Positions 10,401 to 24,600 of a stretch of DNA of 64,000 nucleotides are shown here, one piece after another. The translations under genes and the position numbers were made by a program. The notes under the pieces were generated by a model. That model was not told where the DNA came from and searched no databases. It saw only the letters and a list, made by a program, of their open reading frames with translations. Numbering within the stretch: the stretch's first letter is position 1; every line of letters begins with the position of its first letter. The DNA is from Sympetrum striolatum (Eukaryota; Arthropoda; Insecta; Odonata; Libellulidae), in assembly GCA_947579665.1 (NCBI GenBank), contig OX388345.1, forward strand, positions 71,911,454-71,975,453. The letters run 5' to 3'.

Positions 10401-10650
10401 ATCTCGATGAAATTACGAAACTTAGGGCAAAAAAAGAAAACAATTAAGATTTTGGTGAAATTATCCGTTTCTGTTGTTTCTTCGATCATATCGCGATAAA
10501 ACAACGTAAATTAAGGCAAAATAGAGGAAACAAATTCGTAATTTCGCGAAAATTATCCGTTTTCGATTGCTTTATTCGATCATATCTGGAAAAAATTACG
10601 AATATTATCCGTTGTCTTTGTTTTTCACGATCATATCTAGATAAAATTAC
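7443..10650. repeat. Satellite A1 array between B islands I and II
   Basis: Diverged A1 monomers, some truncated (for example near 7750 and 7880-7930), suggesting past deletions between monomers. The TGTAAGAATAG marker monomer recurs at 10240. The last monomer before the B island reads TCATATCTAGATAAAATTAC, then B1 begins. No gene. Confidence 0.96.
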
Positions 10651-11884
10651 GACCCGAGGTCGATGACTTGGGTCGATGACTCGAGGTCGACGACCCGGGG
10701 TCGATCACCTGAGGTCGATTACCCGAGGTTAATGACCCGAGGTCAATAACCCGAAGTCGATGACCCAAGGTCGATGAGTCGAGGTCGATGACCCGAGGTC
10801 GATCACCCGAGGTAAATGACCCGAGGTCGATGACCCGAGGTCAATGACCCAAGGCGATGACTCGGGTCGATGACCAGTCATCAACTCCGGGAAACCGACT
10901 CCGGGAGGTCGACTCCGGGAGTTATGTAATGCGAGCTCGACACCGGTAGGTCGACTAAGGGAGAAGGACTCCGGGAGTAAAACTACGGGTTGTCGACTCC
11001 GAAAGGTCGACTCCGGGAGGTCGTATCCGGGATGTCGACTGCGGGAGGTCGACTACGGGATGCCGAGTCCGGGAGGTCGACACTGGTTGTTAGACTCCAA
11101 GAGAACGACTTCGGGTGGTGGACTCCGGGACGTCGATTCCGGGATAACTTACGGTCTATGACCTTAGGTCGATGACCCGAGGTCGATGACCCGATGTCGA
11201 TGACTCGAGGTCGACGACCCGGGGTCGATCACCCGAGGTCGATGACCCGTGGTCAATGACCCGAGGTCGATGACCCGAGGTCGATGACCCAAGGCGATGA
11301 CTCGGGTCGATGACCAGTCATCGACTCCGGGAGGTTGACTCTGGGGGGAGGACTCCGGTAGTAAGACTTCGACTCCGGGAGGTTGACTCCGGGAAGTCAA
11401 TTCAAGGAGGTCGATTCTGGGATGACTTACGGTGTATGACTCTAGGTCGATGATACGAGGTCGATGACCCGAGAAAGATCTCCCGAGTTCGATGACCCAA
11501 TGTCGATGACTCAAGGTCGATGACCCGAGGTCGATGAGTCGAGGTCAATGACTCGAGGTCGATGACCCGAGGTCGATGACCCGAGGTCGATGACCCGAGG
11601 TCGATGACCCGAGGTCGATGACCCGAGGTCGATGACCCAAGGCGATGACTCGGGTCGATGACCAGTCATCGACTCCGGGAGGTTGACTCTTGGGGGAGGA
11701 CTCCGGTAGTAAGACTTCGACTCCGGGAGGTTGACTCCGGGAAGTCAATTCAAGGAGGTCGATTCTGGGATGACTTACGGTGTATGACTCTAGGTCGATG
11801 ATACGAGGTCGATGACCCGAGAAAGATCTCCCGAGTTCGATGACCCAACGTCGATGACTCAAGGTCGATGGCTCGACGTCGAGG
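10651..11884. repeat. Satellite B island II
   Basis: Alternating B1 and B2 runs. B1-to-B2 switches are near-palindromic (10866-10885, 11306-11325, 11654-11673) and B2-to-B1 switches carry ATAACTTACGGTCTATGAC or ATGACTTACGGTGTATGAC (near 11142, 11428, 11773). The stretches ending near 11530 and 11884 look like a tandem duplication of a ~350 bp cassette. The right edge (CTCGACGTCGAGGTTGC) is the same as that of island I. Confidence 0.97.
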
Positions 11885-14707
11885 TTGCTTTTTTCGATCA
11901 TATCTCGATAAAATGACGAATATTGAGGAAAACTTAAAATTTCGATGTAATTTTACATTTTCGTTTTTTCTCTCGATCGTATTTGATTATAATGACGAAA
12001 ATTACGGCAAAATAAATGAGAAAGTAGTGAAATTTCGGTGAAGTTATAACGTATCGTTGCTTTTTTTTGATCATATCTCGATAAAATGACGAAAATTAAG
12101 GCAAAATTCAGGAAAAAGATCGAATTTACGCTAAAATAATCCGATATCGTTGCATTTATCGATTATATCTGGATAAAATTCCGAAAATTAAGGCAAAATA
12201 AAGGGGAAATATTTGAAATTTGTGTGAAATGATACGTTTTCGTTGCTTTTCTCGATCATATCTCGAATGAATGACGAGTATTAAGCCAAAATAAAGGAAA
12301 AGAAATTAAGTTTTTTTGAAATTATCGATTTTTGTAGCATTTTCACGATCATATCTCGATAAAATGACGGAAGGAAAAGTACAGGATAAAAATTGAAATT
12401 TCGATAAAATTATCCGTTTTCGTTGATTTTCGATCATATCTCAATAAAAAGCGAAAATTAAGGAAAAGTACAGGAACAAAATTGAAATTTTGGTGAAATT
12501 ATCCGTTAATGTGGCTTTTTCCGAATAAATCTCGATAAAATAGCGAAAATTAAGTAAAAATAGAGGAAAAAAATTGAAATTATGGTGAAATTTTACGATT
12601 TCGTATGCGTTAATTGATCATATCCCCTAAAAATAACGAATATTAAAGCAAAAAAGTTGAAAACATTGAATATACGGTAAAATTATTAGTTTCTCGTGGT
12701 TTTTTCTATCATATCTCGATAAAATTACGAAAATTAAGGCAAAATAAAAGAAAAAAATAAGATTTCGGTGAAATCATAGCTTTGTTTGATCGCATCTCAA
12801 TAAAATGACGAGAATTAAGGCAAAATAAAGAGGAAAACAATTGAAATTTCCTTGAAATGAACCATTTTCGTTGCTTTTCTTGATCATATCTCAGATAAAA
12901 AAAAATTAAGGACAAGTACAGGAACAAAAATGGAAAGTTTGGTGTAATTATCCGTTAATGTGGCTTTTTCCGATCATATCTCAATAAAATAACGAAAATT
13001 AAGGCAAAATAGAGGAAAAAAATTGATATTTCCATAAAATTATCCGTTTCTGTTATTTTTTCGATCATATCTCGATAAGTAACGTAAATTAAGGAAAAAT
13101 AGAGAAATAAAAATAGAAACTTCGGTGAAATTATATGTTTTCGTTGCTTTTAACGATAATATCTCAATAAAATTATAAAAATTAAGGAAGAAACATGACA
13201 AAATATTGATGTATAATTAAAATTATCCGACGTCGTTGCTTGTTTCGATCATATCTCGATGAAATGAGGAAAATTAAGGCGATATAGTGGAAAAAAATTG
13301 AAATGTAGCTAATATTATCCGTTTACGTTGCTTTTTTCGATCATATCTCCATAAAATGACGAAAAGTTAGTCAAAAATAGATGAGAAAGAATGAAATTTC
13401 GGTGAAATTATACGTTTTCGTTTCTTTTTTGACCATAACTCGATGAAATGAGGAAAATTAAGGCAAAATACAGGAAAAAGATTGAAATTACTCCATTATA
13501 ACCCATTTTCGTTGCTTATATCGATCATATCTCGATAAAATGACGGATATTAAGACAAAATACAGGAAAAATATTGAAATTAAGCTTAAAGTATCCGATT
13601 TCGTTACATTTATCGATTATATCTCGATAAAATTACGAAAATTAAGGCAAAATAAAGGGGAAAAAATTGAAATATGTCTGAAATTATCGATTTTCGTACC
13701 ATTTTCACGATCATGTCTCGATAAAATGAAGATAATTAAGGAAATGTACAGGAACAAAATTGAAATTTCGATAAAATTATCCATTTTCGTTGTTTTTTCG
13801 ATCTTATTTCGATAAAATTACGTAAATTAAAGCAAAATAGAGGAAAAAAATTGAAACTTCAGTGAAATTATTCGTTTTCGTTGCTCTTTTCGATGAATTC
13901 TCAATAATATTACAGAAATTAAAGCAAAAAGCATGACAAAAAATTAAATTTCGTAAAAATTGTCCTTTTTTGTTGCGTTTTTCGATCATATCTGATAAAA
14001 TTACGAGAATTAAGGCAAAATAAAGGGGAAAAAATTGAAAATTCGGTGAAATGATACATTTTCGTTGCATTTCTTGATCATATCTCGATAAAATGAAGAA
14101 TATATAGGTAAAAAAGATGAAAAAAATGAATATACGAAAAAATATTAATTTATTAGTTTCTCGTGGTTTTTTCGATCATATGTCGATGAAATTACGAAAA
14201 TTAAGGCAAAATAAAAGAAAACAATTAAGATTTTTGTGAAATTATCCCGTGTCATAGCTTTTTTCGATTATATCTCAATAAAATGACAAGAATGAAGGCA
14301 TATTAAAGGGGAAAAATTTCGAATTTCCTTGAAATGATCCATTTTTGTTGCTTTTCTTGATCATATCTCGATAAAAAAAACGAAAATTAAGGAAAAGTAC
14401 AGGAAAAAAATTGAAATTTTGGTGAAATCATTTGTTATTGTGGCTTTTTCCGAATATATCTCGATAAAATGACGAAAATTAAGGCAAATTAGAGGAAAAA
14501 ATTTTAAATTTCGATACAATTATCCGTTTCTGTTGTTTCTTCGATCATATCTCGATAAAACAACGTAAATTAAGGCAAAACAGAGGAAACAAATTTGAAA
14601 TTTCCCGAAAATTATCCGTTTTCGTTGCTTTATTCGATCATATCTGGAAAAAATTACGAATATTATCCGTTTTCTTTGCTTTTCACGATCATATCTAGAT
14701 AAATGAC
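11885..14707. repeat. Satellite A1 array between B islands II and III
   Basis: Diverged A1 monomers at ~92 bp spacing. The final monomer pair (TATCTGGAAAAAATTACGAA, then TTCACGATCATATCTAGATA) is the same as at the left edges of islands II, IV and V. No gene. Confidence 0.96.
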
Positions 14708-15671
14708 GACCCGAGGTCGATGACTCGGGTCGATGACCGGAGATCGATTCTGGGTAACCGACTCCGGGAGGTCAACTCCGGGAGTTATATAATGCGAGCT
14801 CGACACCGGTAGATCGACTAAGGCAAAAGGACTCCGGGAGGCCGCCTCCGGGAGGTCGATTCCGGGAGGACGATTCCGGGATATCGACTGCGGGAGGTCG
14901 ACTCCGGGATGCCGAGTCCGGGAGGTTGACATCGGTTGTTCGACTCCAAGAGATCGACTTCGGGTGGTCGACTCCGGGACGTCAATTCCGACATAACTTA
15001 AGGTCTATGACCTTAGGTCGATGACCCGAGGTCGATGATCCGAGGTCGATGACTCGAGGTCGACGCCCCGGGGTCGATCACCTGAGGTCGATGACCCGAG
15101 GTTAATGACCCGAGGTCAATAACCCGAAGTCGATGACTCAAGGTCGATCACCCGAGGTCGATGAGTCGAGGTCGATGACCCAAGGCGATGACTCGGGTCG
15201 ATGACCAGTCATCGACTCCGGGAGGTTGAATCTGGGGGGAGGACTCCGGGAATAAGACTTCGACTCCGGGAAGTCAATTCAAGGAGGTCGATTCTGGGAT
15301 GACTTACGGTGTATGACCTAAGGTCGATGACCCGAGGTCGATGACCCTAGGTCGATGACTCGAGGTCGATGACTCGAGGTCGACTACCCGTGGTCGATCA
15401 CCTAAGGTCAATTACCCGAGGTTAATGACCCGAGGTCAATAACCCGAAGTCGATGACTCAAGGTCGATGACCCGAGGTCGATGAGTCGAGGTCGATGACT
15501 CGAGGTCGATGACCCGGGGTCGATGACCCGAGGTCGATGACCCGAGGTCGATGACCCGAGGTCGATGACCCAAGGCGATGACCAGTCATCGACTCCGGGA
15601 GGTTGACTCCCGGAAGTCGATTCAAGGAGGTCGATTCTGGGATCACTTACGGTGTATTACTCTAGTTCGAT
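14708..15671. repeat. Satellite B island III
   Basis: The shortest island. A B2 cassette (about 14740-14990), a B1 run, a short B2 cassette (15205-15300), a second B1 run and a final short B2 cassette. It ends with the usual B2 exit spacer (GATCACTTACGGTGTATTAC) and falls directly into an A1 monomer at GGCAAAATAGAGG. Confidence 0.97.
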
Positions 15672-18600
15672 GGCAAAATAGAGGAAAAAATAGAAACTTC
15701 GGTGAAATTATACGTTTTCGGTGCTGTCTTCGATAAATTCTCGATAAAATTACAAAAATTAAAGAGAAACCATGACAAAAAATTAAATTATGCTAAAATT
15801 ATCCGTTTTCGTTGCTTTTTTAGATCATATCTGTATAAAATTACGTAAATTAAGGTAAAATAGAGGAAAAATATTAAAATTTCGTTGAAATTATCCTTTT
15901 TCGCTGCTTGTTTCGATCAGATATCAATAAAATGATGAGAATTAAGGCAAAATAAAGGGGAAAAAATTGAAATATCGGAGAAATGTTCCGTTTTCGTGGC
16001 TTTTTTCGATCTTATCTGAATGAAATTACTAATATTATCCGTTTTCGTTGCTTTTCACGATCAAATCTGGCTAAAATGATAAAAATTAAGGAAAAATAGA
16101 GGAGAAAGAATTGAACTCTCGGTGAAATGATCCATTTTCGTTGCTTTTCTCGGTCATATCTGGAGAAAACAACGTAAATTAAGGCAAAATAGAGGACAGA
16201 AATTGAAATTCACCTAATATTATCCGTTTTCGTTGCTTTACTCGACCATATCTGGAGAAAATTACGAATATTATCCCTTTTCTTTGCTTTTCACGATCAT
16301 ATCTAGATAAAATGACAAAGATTATGTAAGAATAGAGGGGGGAAAATTTTAATTACGTGGAAAGTATCCATTTTTGCTGCTTTTTTCGATCATATATTTA
16401 TAAAATGACAAAAATTAAGTCAAATTATGTGGAAAAAATTGAAATATTCGGCGAAATTATCCGTTTTCGTTGGTTTTTTCGAACATATCTCGATAAAATT
16501 ACGAAAATTAAGCCAAAATAAAAGAAACAAATTAAGATTTTGGTCAAATTATCTGTTTTCATAGCTATTTTCGATCATATCTCAATAAATTGACAGAATT
16601 AATGCAAAATAAAGGGGAAAAAATTGAAATTTCCTTGAAATGATCCATTTTCGTTGCTTTTCTTGATCATATGTCGATAAAAAAACGAAAATTAAGGAAA
16701 AGTACAGGAATAAAATTGAAATTTTGGTGAAATTATCCGTTAATGTGGCTTTTTCCGATCATATCTCGATGAAATGAGGAAAATTAAGGCGATATAGAGG
16801 AAAAAAATTGAAATTTAGCTAATATTTTCCGTTTTCGTTGCTTTTTTCGATCATATCTCCATAAAATGACGAAAAGTTAGTCACAAATAGATGAGAAAGA
16901 ATGAAATTTCGGTGATATTATACGTTTTCGTTTCTTTTTGACCATAACTCGATGAAATGAGGAAAATTAAGGCAAAATACAGGAAAAAGATTGAAATTAC
17001 GCTAATATGATCCATTTTTGTTGCTTATATCGATCATATCTCGATAAAATGACGGAAATTAAGGCAAAATAGAGGAAAAAATAGAAACTTCGGTGAAATT
17101 ATACGTTTTCGGTGCTGTCTTCGATAAATTCTCGATAAAATTACAAAAAGTAAAGAAAAACCATGACAAAAAATTAAATTATGCTAAAATTATCCGTTTT
17201 CGTTGCTTTTTTAGATCATATCTGTATAAAATTACGTAAATTAAGGTAAAATAGAGGAAACAAATTGAAATTACGGTGAAATTTTACGATTTCGTATGCA
17301 TTTCTTGATCATATCCCCTAAAAATAACGAATATTAAAGCAAAAAAGATGAAAATATGAATATACGGTAAAATTATTAGTTTCTCGTGGTTTTTTCTACC
17401 ATGTCACCATAAAATTACGAAAATTAAGGCAAAATAAAAGAAAAAAATTGAAATTTCCATGAAATGAACCATTTTCGTTGCTTTTCTTGATCATATCTCA
17501 GATAAAAAAATAAAGGACAAGTACAGGAACAGAAATGGAAAGTTTGGTGTAATTATCCGTTAATGTGGCTTTTTCCGATCATATTTCGATAAAATAACGA
17601 AAATTAAGGCAAAATAGAGGAAAAAATTGATATTTAATTACAATTATCCGACGTCGTTGCTTGGTTTCTATCATATTCGATGAAATGAGGAAAATTAAGG
17701 CAAAATAGATGAGAAAGAAATTGAAATTTCGGTGAAAATAAAAGTTTTCGTTGCTTTTTTGATCATATCTCGATGAAATGAGGAAAATTAAGGCGATATA
17801 GAGGAAAAAAATTGAAATTTAGCTAATATTATCCGTTTTCGTTGCTTTTCTCGATCATATCTCCATAAAATGAAGAAAAGTTAGTCAAATTAAGGCAAAA
17901 TAAGGCAAAATAGAGGGCAAAAATTTAAATTTAGCTAATCTTATCTTTTTCGTTGCTTTTTCGTTGCTTTTTCTGTTCCTACTTCCATAAAATGACGAAA
18001 ATGTAGGGAAAGTAGATGAAAAAGAATTGAAATTTCGGGGAACTTATACGTTTTCGTTGCTTTTTTTGATCATATCTCGATGAAATGAGGAAAATTAATG
18101 CGATATAGAGGACAAAAATTGAAATTTAGCTAATATTATCTGATTCGTTGCTTTTTTCGATCATATCTCAATAAAATCACGAAAATTTAGGAAAAAGAGT
18201 AGAATAAAATAAATTACGGTGAAATTATCCGTTTTTCGTTGCTTTTCTGGATCATATCTCGATAAAAAAGAAATTAAGGAAAAGTACAGGATCAAAATTA
18301 AAATTTTGGTGGAATTATCCGTTAATATGGCTTTTTCCGATCATATCTCGATAAAATGAGGAAATTTAAGGCGATATAGTGGAAAAAATTGAAATTTAGC
18401 TAATATTTTCCGTTTTCGTTGCTTTTCTCGATCATATCTCGAATAAATGACGAAAATTAAGCCAAAATAAAGGAAAAGAAATGAAGTTTTTTGAAATTAT
18501 CGATTTTTGTAGCATTTTCACGATCATATCTCGATAAATTTACGAAAATTAAGGAAAAGTACAGGATAAAAATTGAAATTTCGATAATATTATCCGTTTT

Positions 18601-21600
18601 CGTTGATTTCTCGATCATATCTCAATAAAAAGCGAAAATTAAGGAAAAGTACAGGAAGAAAATTGAAATTTTGGTGAAATTATCCGTTAGTGTGGCTTTC
18701 CCGAATATATCTCGATAAAACAACGTAAATTAAGGCAAAATAGATGAAAGAAATTGAAATATTCGGCGAAATTATCCGTTTTCGTTGCTTTTCTCGATCA
18801 TATCTCGATAAAAAGCGAAAATTAAGGAAAGGTACAGGAACTTAATTGAAATTTTGTTGAAATTATATGTTTTCGTTGCTGTTTTCGATAATATCTCAAT
18901 AAAATTACAAAAATTAAAGAAACAACATGACAAAAAATTGATATATAATTAAAATTATCCGACGTCGTTGCTTGTTTCGATTATGTCTCGATGAAATGAG
19001 GAAAATTAAGGCAAAATAGATGAGAAATAAATTGAAATTTCGGTGAAAAAAGAAGTTTTCGTTGCTTTTTTGATCATATCTCGATGAAATGAGGAAGATT
19101 AAGGCGATATCGAGGAAAAAAAATATAAATTTAGCTAATAGTATCCGTTTTCGTTGTTTTACTCGATCATATCTGGACAAAATTACGAATATTATCCCTT
19201 TTCTTTGCTTTTCACGATCATATCTAGATAAAATGACAAAGATTATGTAAGAATAGAGGGGGGAAAATTTTAATTAAGGGGAAAGTATCCGTTTTTGCTG
19301 CTTTTTTCGATCATATATTTTTAAAATGACAAAAATTAAGTCAAATTAGGTGAAAAAAAATTGAAATATTCGGCGAAATTATCCGTTTTCGTTGCTTTTT
19401 TCGAACATATCTCGATAAAATTACGAAAATTAAGGCAAAATAAAAGAAAAAAATTAAGATTTCGGTCAAATTATCTGTTTTCATAGCTTTTTTCGATCAT
19501 ATCTCAATAAAATGACAAGAATTAATGCAAAATAAAGGGGAAAAAATTGAAATTTCCTTGAAATGATCCATTTTCGTTGCTTTTCTTGATCATATGTCGA
19601 TAAAAAAACGAAAATTAAGGAAAAGTACAGGAATAAAATTGAAATTTTGGTGAAATTATCCGTTATTGTGGCTTTTTCTGATCATAATTCGATAAAATGA
19701 CGAAAAATAAGGCAAAATAGATGAGAAAGAATTGAAATTTTGGTGAAAATAAAAGTTTTCATTGTTTTTTTTTGATCATATCTCGATGAAATGAGGAAAA
19801 TTAAGGCAAAATAGAGGGCAAAAATTTTAATTTAACTAATCTTATCTTTTTTCGTTGCTTTTTCGTTGCTTTTTCTGTTCCTATTTCCATAAAATGACGA
19901 AAATGTAGGGAAAATAGTTGAAAAAGAATTGAAATTTCGAGGAACTTATACGTTTTCGTTGCTTTTTTTGATCATATCTTGATGAAATGAGGAAAATTAA
20001 GGCGATAAAGAGGACAAAAATTGAAATTTAGCTAATATTATCTGATTCGTTGCTTTTTTCGATCATATCTCAATAAAATCACGAAATTAAGGAAAAAGAG
20101 TAGAATAAAATTAAATTACGGTGAAATTATCAGTTTTTCGTTGCTTTTCTTGATCATATCTCGATAAAAAAGAAATTAAGGAAAAGTACAGGCTCAAAAT
20201 TAAAATTTTGGTGGAATTATCCGTTTATATGGCTTTTTCCGATAATATCTCGTTGAAATGAGGAAATTTAAAGCGATATAATGGAAAAAAATTGAAATTT
20301 AGCTAATATTTTCCGTTTTCGTTGCTTTTCTCGATCATATCTCGAATGAATGACGAAAATTAAGCCAAAATAAAGGAAAAGAAATGAAGTTTTTTTTGAA
20401 ATTATCGATTTTTGTAGCATTTTCACGATCATATCTCGATAAAATGACGAAAATTAAGGAAAAGTACAGGATAAAAATTAAAATTTCGATAAAATTATCC
20501 GTTTTCGTTGATTTTTCGATCATATCTCAATAAAAATCGAAAATTAAGGAAAAGTACAGGAAGAAAATTGAAATTTTGGTGAAATTATCCGTTAATGTGG
20601 CTTTTTCCGAATATATCTGGATAAAATGACGAAAATGAAGGCTCAATAGAGGAAAAAAATTGAAATTTAGATAAAATTATTCGTTTTTTTTTTCTTCGAT
20701 CATATCTCGATAAAACAACGTAAATTAAGGCAAAATAGATGATATTGAAATATCCGGCGAAATTATCCGTTTTCGTTCTTTTCTCGATCATATCTCGATA
20801 AAAAGCAAAAATTAAGGAAAGGTACAGGAACATAATTGAAATTTTGGTGAAATTATCCGTTAATGTGGCCTTTTCCGAATATATCTCGATAAAATGGCGA
20901 AAATTAAGGAAAAATAGAGGAAAAAAATTTAAATTACGGTGGAATATTACGATTTCGTACGCATTTCTTGATCATATCCCCTAAAAATAACGAATATTAT
21001 AGCAAAAAAGATGAAAAATTGAATATACGGTAAAATTATTAGTTTCTCGTGGTTTTTTCTATCATATCTCCATAAAATTACGAAAATTAAGGCAAAATAA
21101 AAGAAAAAAATTAAGATTTCGGTGAAATTATCCGTTTTCATAGCTTTGTTTGATCATATCTCAATAAAATGACGAGAATTTAGGCAAAATAAAGAGGAAA
21201 AAACTGAAATTTCCTTGAAATGATCCATTTTCGTTGCTTTTCTTGATCATATCTCAGATAAAAAAAAATTATAGACAAGTACAGGAACAAAAATGGAACG
21301 TTTGGTGTAATTATCCGTTAATGTGGCTTTTTCCGATCATATCTCGATAAAATAACGAAAATTAAGGCAAAATAGAGGAAAAAAATGATGTTTCCATAAA
21401 ATTATCCGTTTCCGTTGTTTTTTCAATGATATCTCGATAATTACCGTAAATTAAGGAAAAATAGAGAAAAAAATAGAAAATTCGGTGAAATTATATGTTT
21501 TCGTTGCTGTTTTCGATAATATCTCAATAAAATTACAAAAATTAAGGAAAAAACATGACAAATAATTGATATATAATTAAAATTATCCGACGTCGTTGCT

Positions 21601-24600
21601 TGGTTTCTATCATATTCGATGAAATGAGGAAAATTAAGGAAAAATAGATGAGAAAGAAATTGAAATTTCGTTGAAAATAAAAGTTTTCGTTGCTTTTTTG
21701 ATCATATCTCGATGAAATGAGGAAAATTAAGGCGATATAGAGGAAAATAAATTGAAATTTAGCTAATATTATCCGTTTTCGTTGCTTTTCTCGATCATAT
21801 CTCCATAAAATGAAGAAAAGTTAGTCAAAATAGATGAGAAAGAATTGAAACTTCGGTGAAATAATACGTTTTCGTTGCTTTTTTTTATCATATCTCGATG
21901 AAATGAGAAAAATTAAGGCAAAATACAGGAAAAAGATTGAAATTACGCTAAAATTATCCGATTTCGTTGTATTTATTGATCATATCTCGATAAAATGACG
22001 AAAATTAAGGAAAAGTACAGGAACAAAATTGAAATATCGATAAAAGTATCCGTTTTCGTTGTTTTTTCGATCATATCTCGAATAAATTACGTAAATTAAG
22101 GCAAAATAGAGGAGTAAAATAGAAACTTCGGTGAAATTATACGTTTTCGTTGCTGTTTTCGAAAAATTCTCGTTAATATTACATAAATTAAAGCAAAAAG
22201 CTTGACAAAAAATTAAATTTCATTAAAATTATCCGTTTTCGTTGCTTTTTTTGATCATATCTGATAAAATTACGAGAATTAAGGCAAAATAAAGGGGAAA
22301 AAATTGAAATTTGTGTGAAATGATTCGTTTTCCTTGCAATTCTTGATCATATCTCGATAAAATTAGGAAAATATAGGTAAAAAAGATGAAAAAAATGAAT
22401 ATACGAAAACATTATTAGTTACTCGTGGTTTTTGCGATCATATGGCGATAAAATTACGAAAATTAAGGCAAAATAAAAGAAAAAAATTAAGATTTCGGTG
22501 AAATTATCCCTTTCCATAGCTTTTTTCGATCATATCTCAATAAAATGACAAGAATTAAGGCAAAATAACGGGAAAAAAATTGAAATTTCCTTAGAATGAT
22601 TCATTTTCGTTGCTTTTCTTGATCATATCTCGATAAAAAAACGAAAATTAAGGAAAACTACAGGAACAAAATAGAAATTTTTGTGAAATTATCCGTTAAT
22701 GTGGCTGTGGCTTTTTCCGAATATATCTCGATAAAATGACGAAAATCTGACTGAAGGCACAATAGAGGAAAAAAATTGAAATTACGATTATATTTTCCGT
22801 TTTCGTTGCTTTTTTCGATAATTCTCCATAAAATGACGAAAATAAAGGAAAAAACATGACAAAAATTGATATATCGTTAAAATTATCCGACTTCGTTGCT
22901 TGTTTCGATCATATCTCGATGAAATGAGAAAAAATATGGCAAAATTCAGGAAAAAGATTGAAATTACGCCAAAATTATCCGATTTCGTTGCATTTATCGA
23001 CTATATCTCGATAAAATTACGAAAATTAAGGTTAAAAAGAGGAATCAAATTGAAATGATGGTGAAATTATCAGCTTTTCGTGGTTAGTTCGATCGTATCT
23101 CGATAAAATTACGAAAATTAAGGCAAAATAAGGGGGAAAAAATTGAAATTTGTGTGAAATGAGCCGTTTTCGTTGCTTTTCTCGATCATATCTCGATAAA
23201 AAAACGAAAATTAAGGAAAAGTACAGGAACAAAATTGAAATTTTGGTGAAATTATCCGTTAATGTGGCTTTTTCCGAATAAATCTCGATAAAATGACGAA
23301 AATTAAGGAAAAATAGAGGAAAAAAATTGAACTTACGGTGAAATTTTACGATTTCGTAATCGTTTCGTGGTATTTCTATTATATCTCGATAAAATTCCGA
23401 AAATTAAGAAAAAAGAAAGAAAAAATTAAGATTTCGGTGAAATTATCCGTTTTCATAGCTTTGTTTGATCATATCTCAATAAAATGACGAGAATTAAGGC
23501 AAAATAAAGAGGAAAAAATTGAAATTTACTTTAAATAATCCATTTTCGTTTCTTTTCTTGATCATATCTCGATAAATAAAAAATTAAGGAAAAGTATAGG
23601 AACAAAAATGGAAATTTTGGTGGAATTATCCGTTAATGTGGCTTTTTCCGATCATATCTCGATATAATGACGAAAATTAAGGCAAAATACAGGAAAAAAT
23701 TGAAATTTCCATAAATATATCCGTTTCTGTTGTTTTTTCGATCATATCTCGATATTTAACGTAAATTAAGGAAAAATAGAGAAAAAAATTAAATTAAATT
23801 AAGGCAAAATAAAGGGGAAAAAATTGATATTGGTGTGAAATGATCCGTTTTCGTTGCTTTTCTCGATCATATCTCCAATGAATGACGAAAATTAAGCAAT
23901 AAGAGAGGAAAAAAATGAAGTTTTTTTGAAATTATAGATTTTCGTAGCATTTTCACGATCATATCTCGATAAGATGACGAAAATTAAGGAAAAGTACAGG
24001 AACAAAATAGAAACTTCGGTGAAATTATATGTTTTCGATGCTGTCTTCGATAAATTCTAGATAATATTACAAAAGTTAAAGGAAAAGCATCACAAAAAAC
24101 TAAATTTTGTTAAAATTATCCGTTTTCGTTGCTTTTTTAGATCATATCTGTAAAAAATTACGAAAATTAAGGTAAAATAGAGGAAAAATATTGAAATTTC
24201 GTTGAAATTATCCGTTTTCGTTGCTTGTTTCGATCAGATCTCAATAAAATGATGAGAATTAAGGCAAAATAAAGGGGAAAAATTTGAAATTTCGGTGAAA
24301 TGATCCGTTTTCGTGTCTTTTTTCGATCATATCTGGAGAAAATTACGAATATTATCCCTTTTCTTTGATTTTCACGATCATAACTACATAAAATGACAAA
24401 GATTATGTAAGAATAGAGGGAGAAAAATTTTAATTACGGGAAAAGAATCCGTTTTTGCTGCTTTTTTCGATCTTATATTTATAAAATGACAGAAATTAAG
24501 TCAAATTAGGTGAAAAAAATTGAAATATTCGGCGAAATTATCCGTTTTCGTTGCTTTTTTCAAAGATATCTCGATAAAATTACGAAAATTAAGGCAAAAT

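Noticed and set aside
10651..11884. tRNA genes, suggested by GTTCGACTCC-like words
   Set aside because: No acceptor stem, anticodon arm or A box can be assembled around them; the words arise from the repeat itself.
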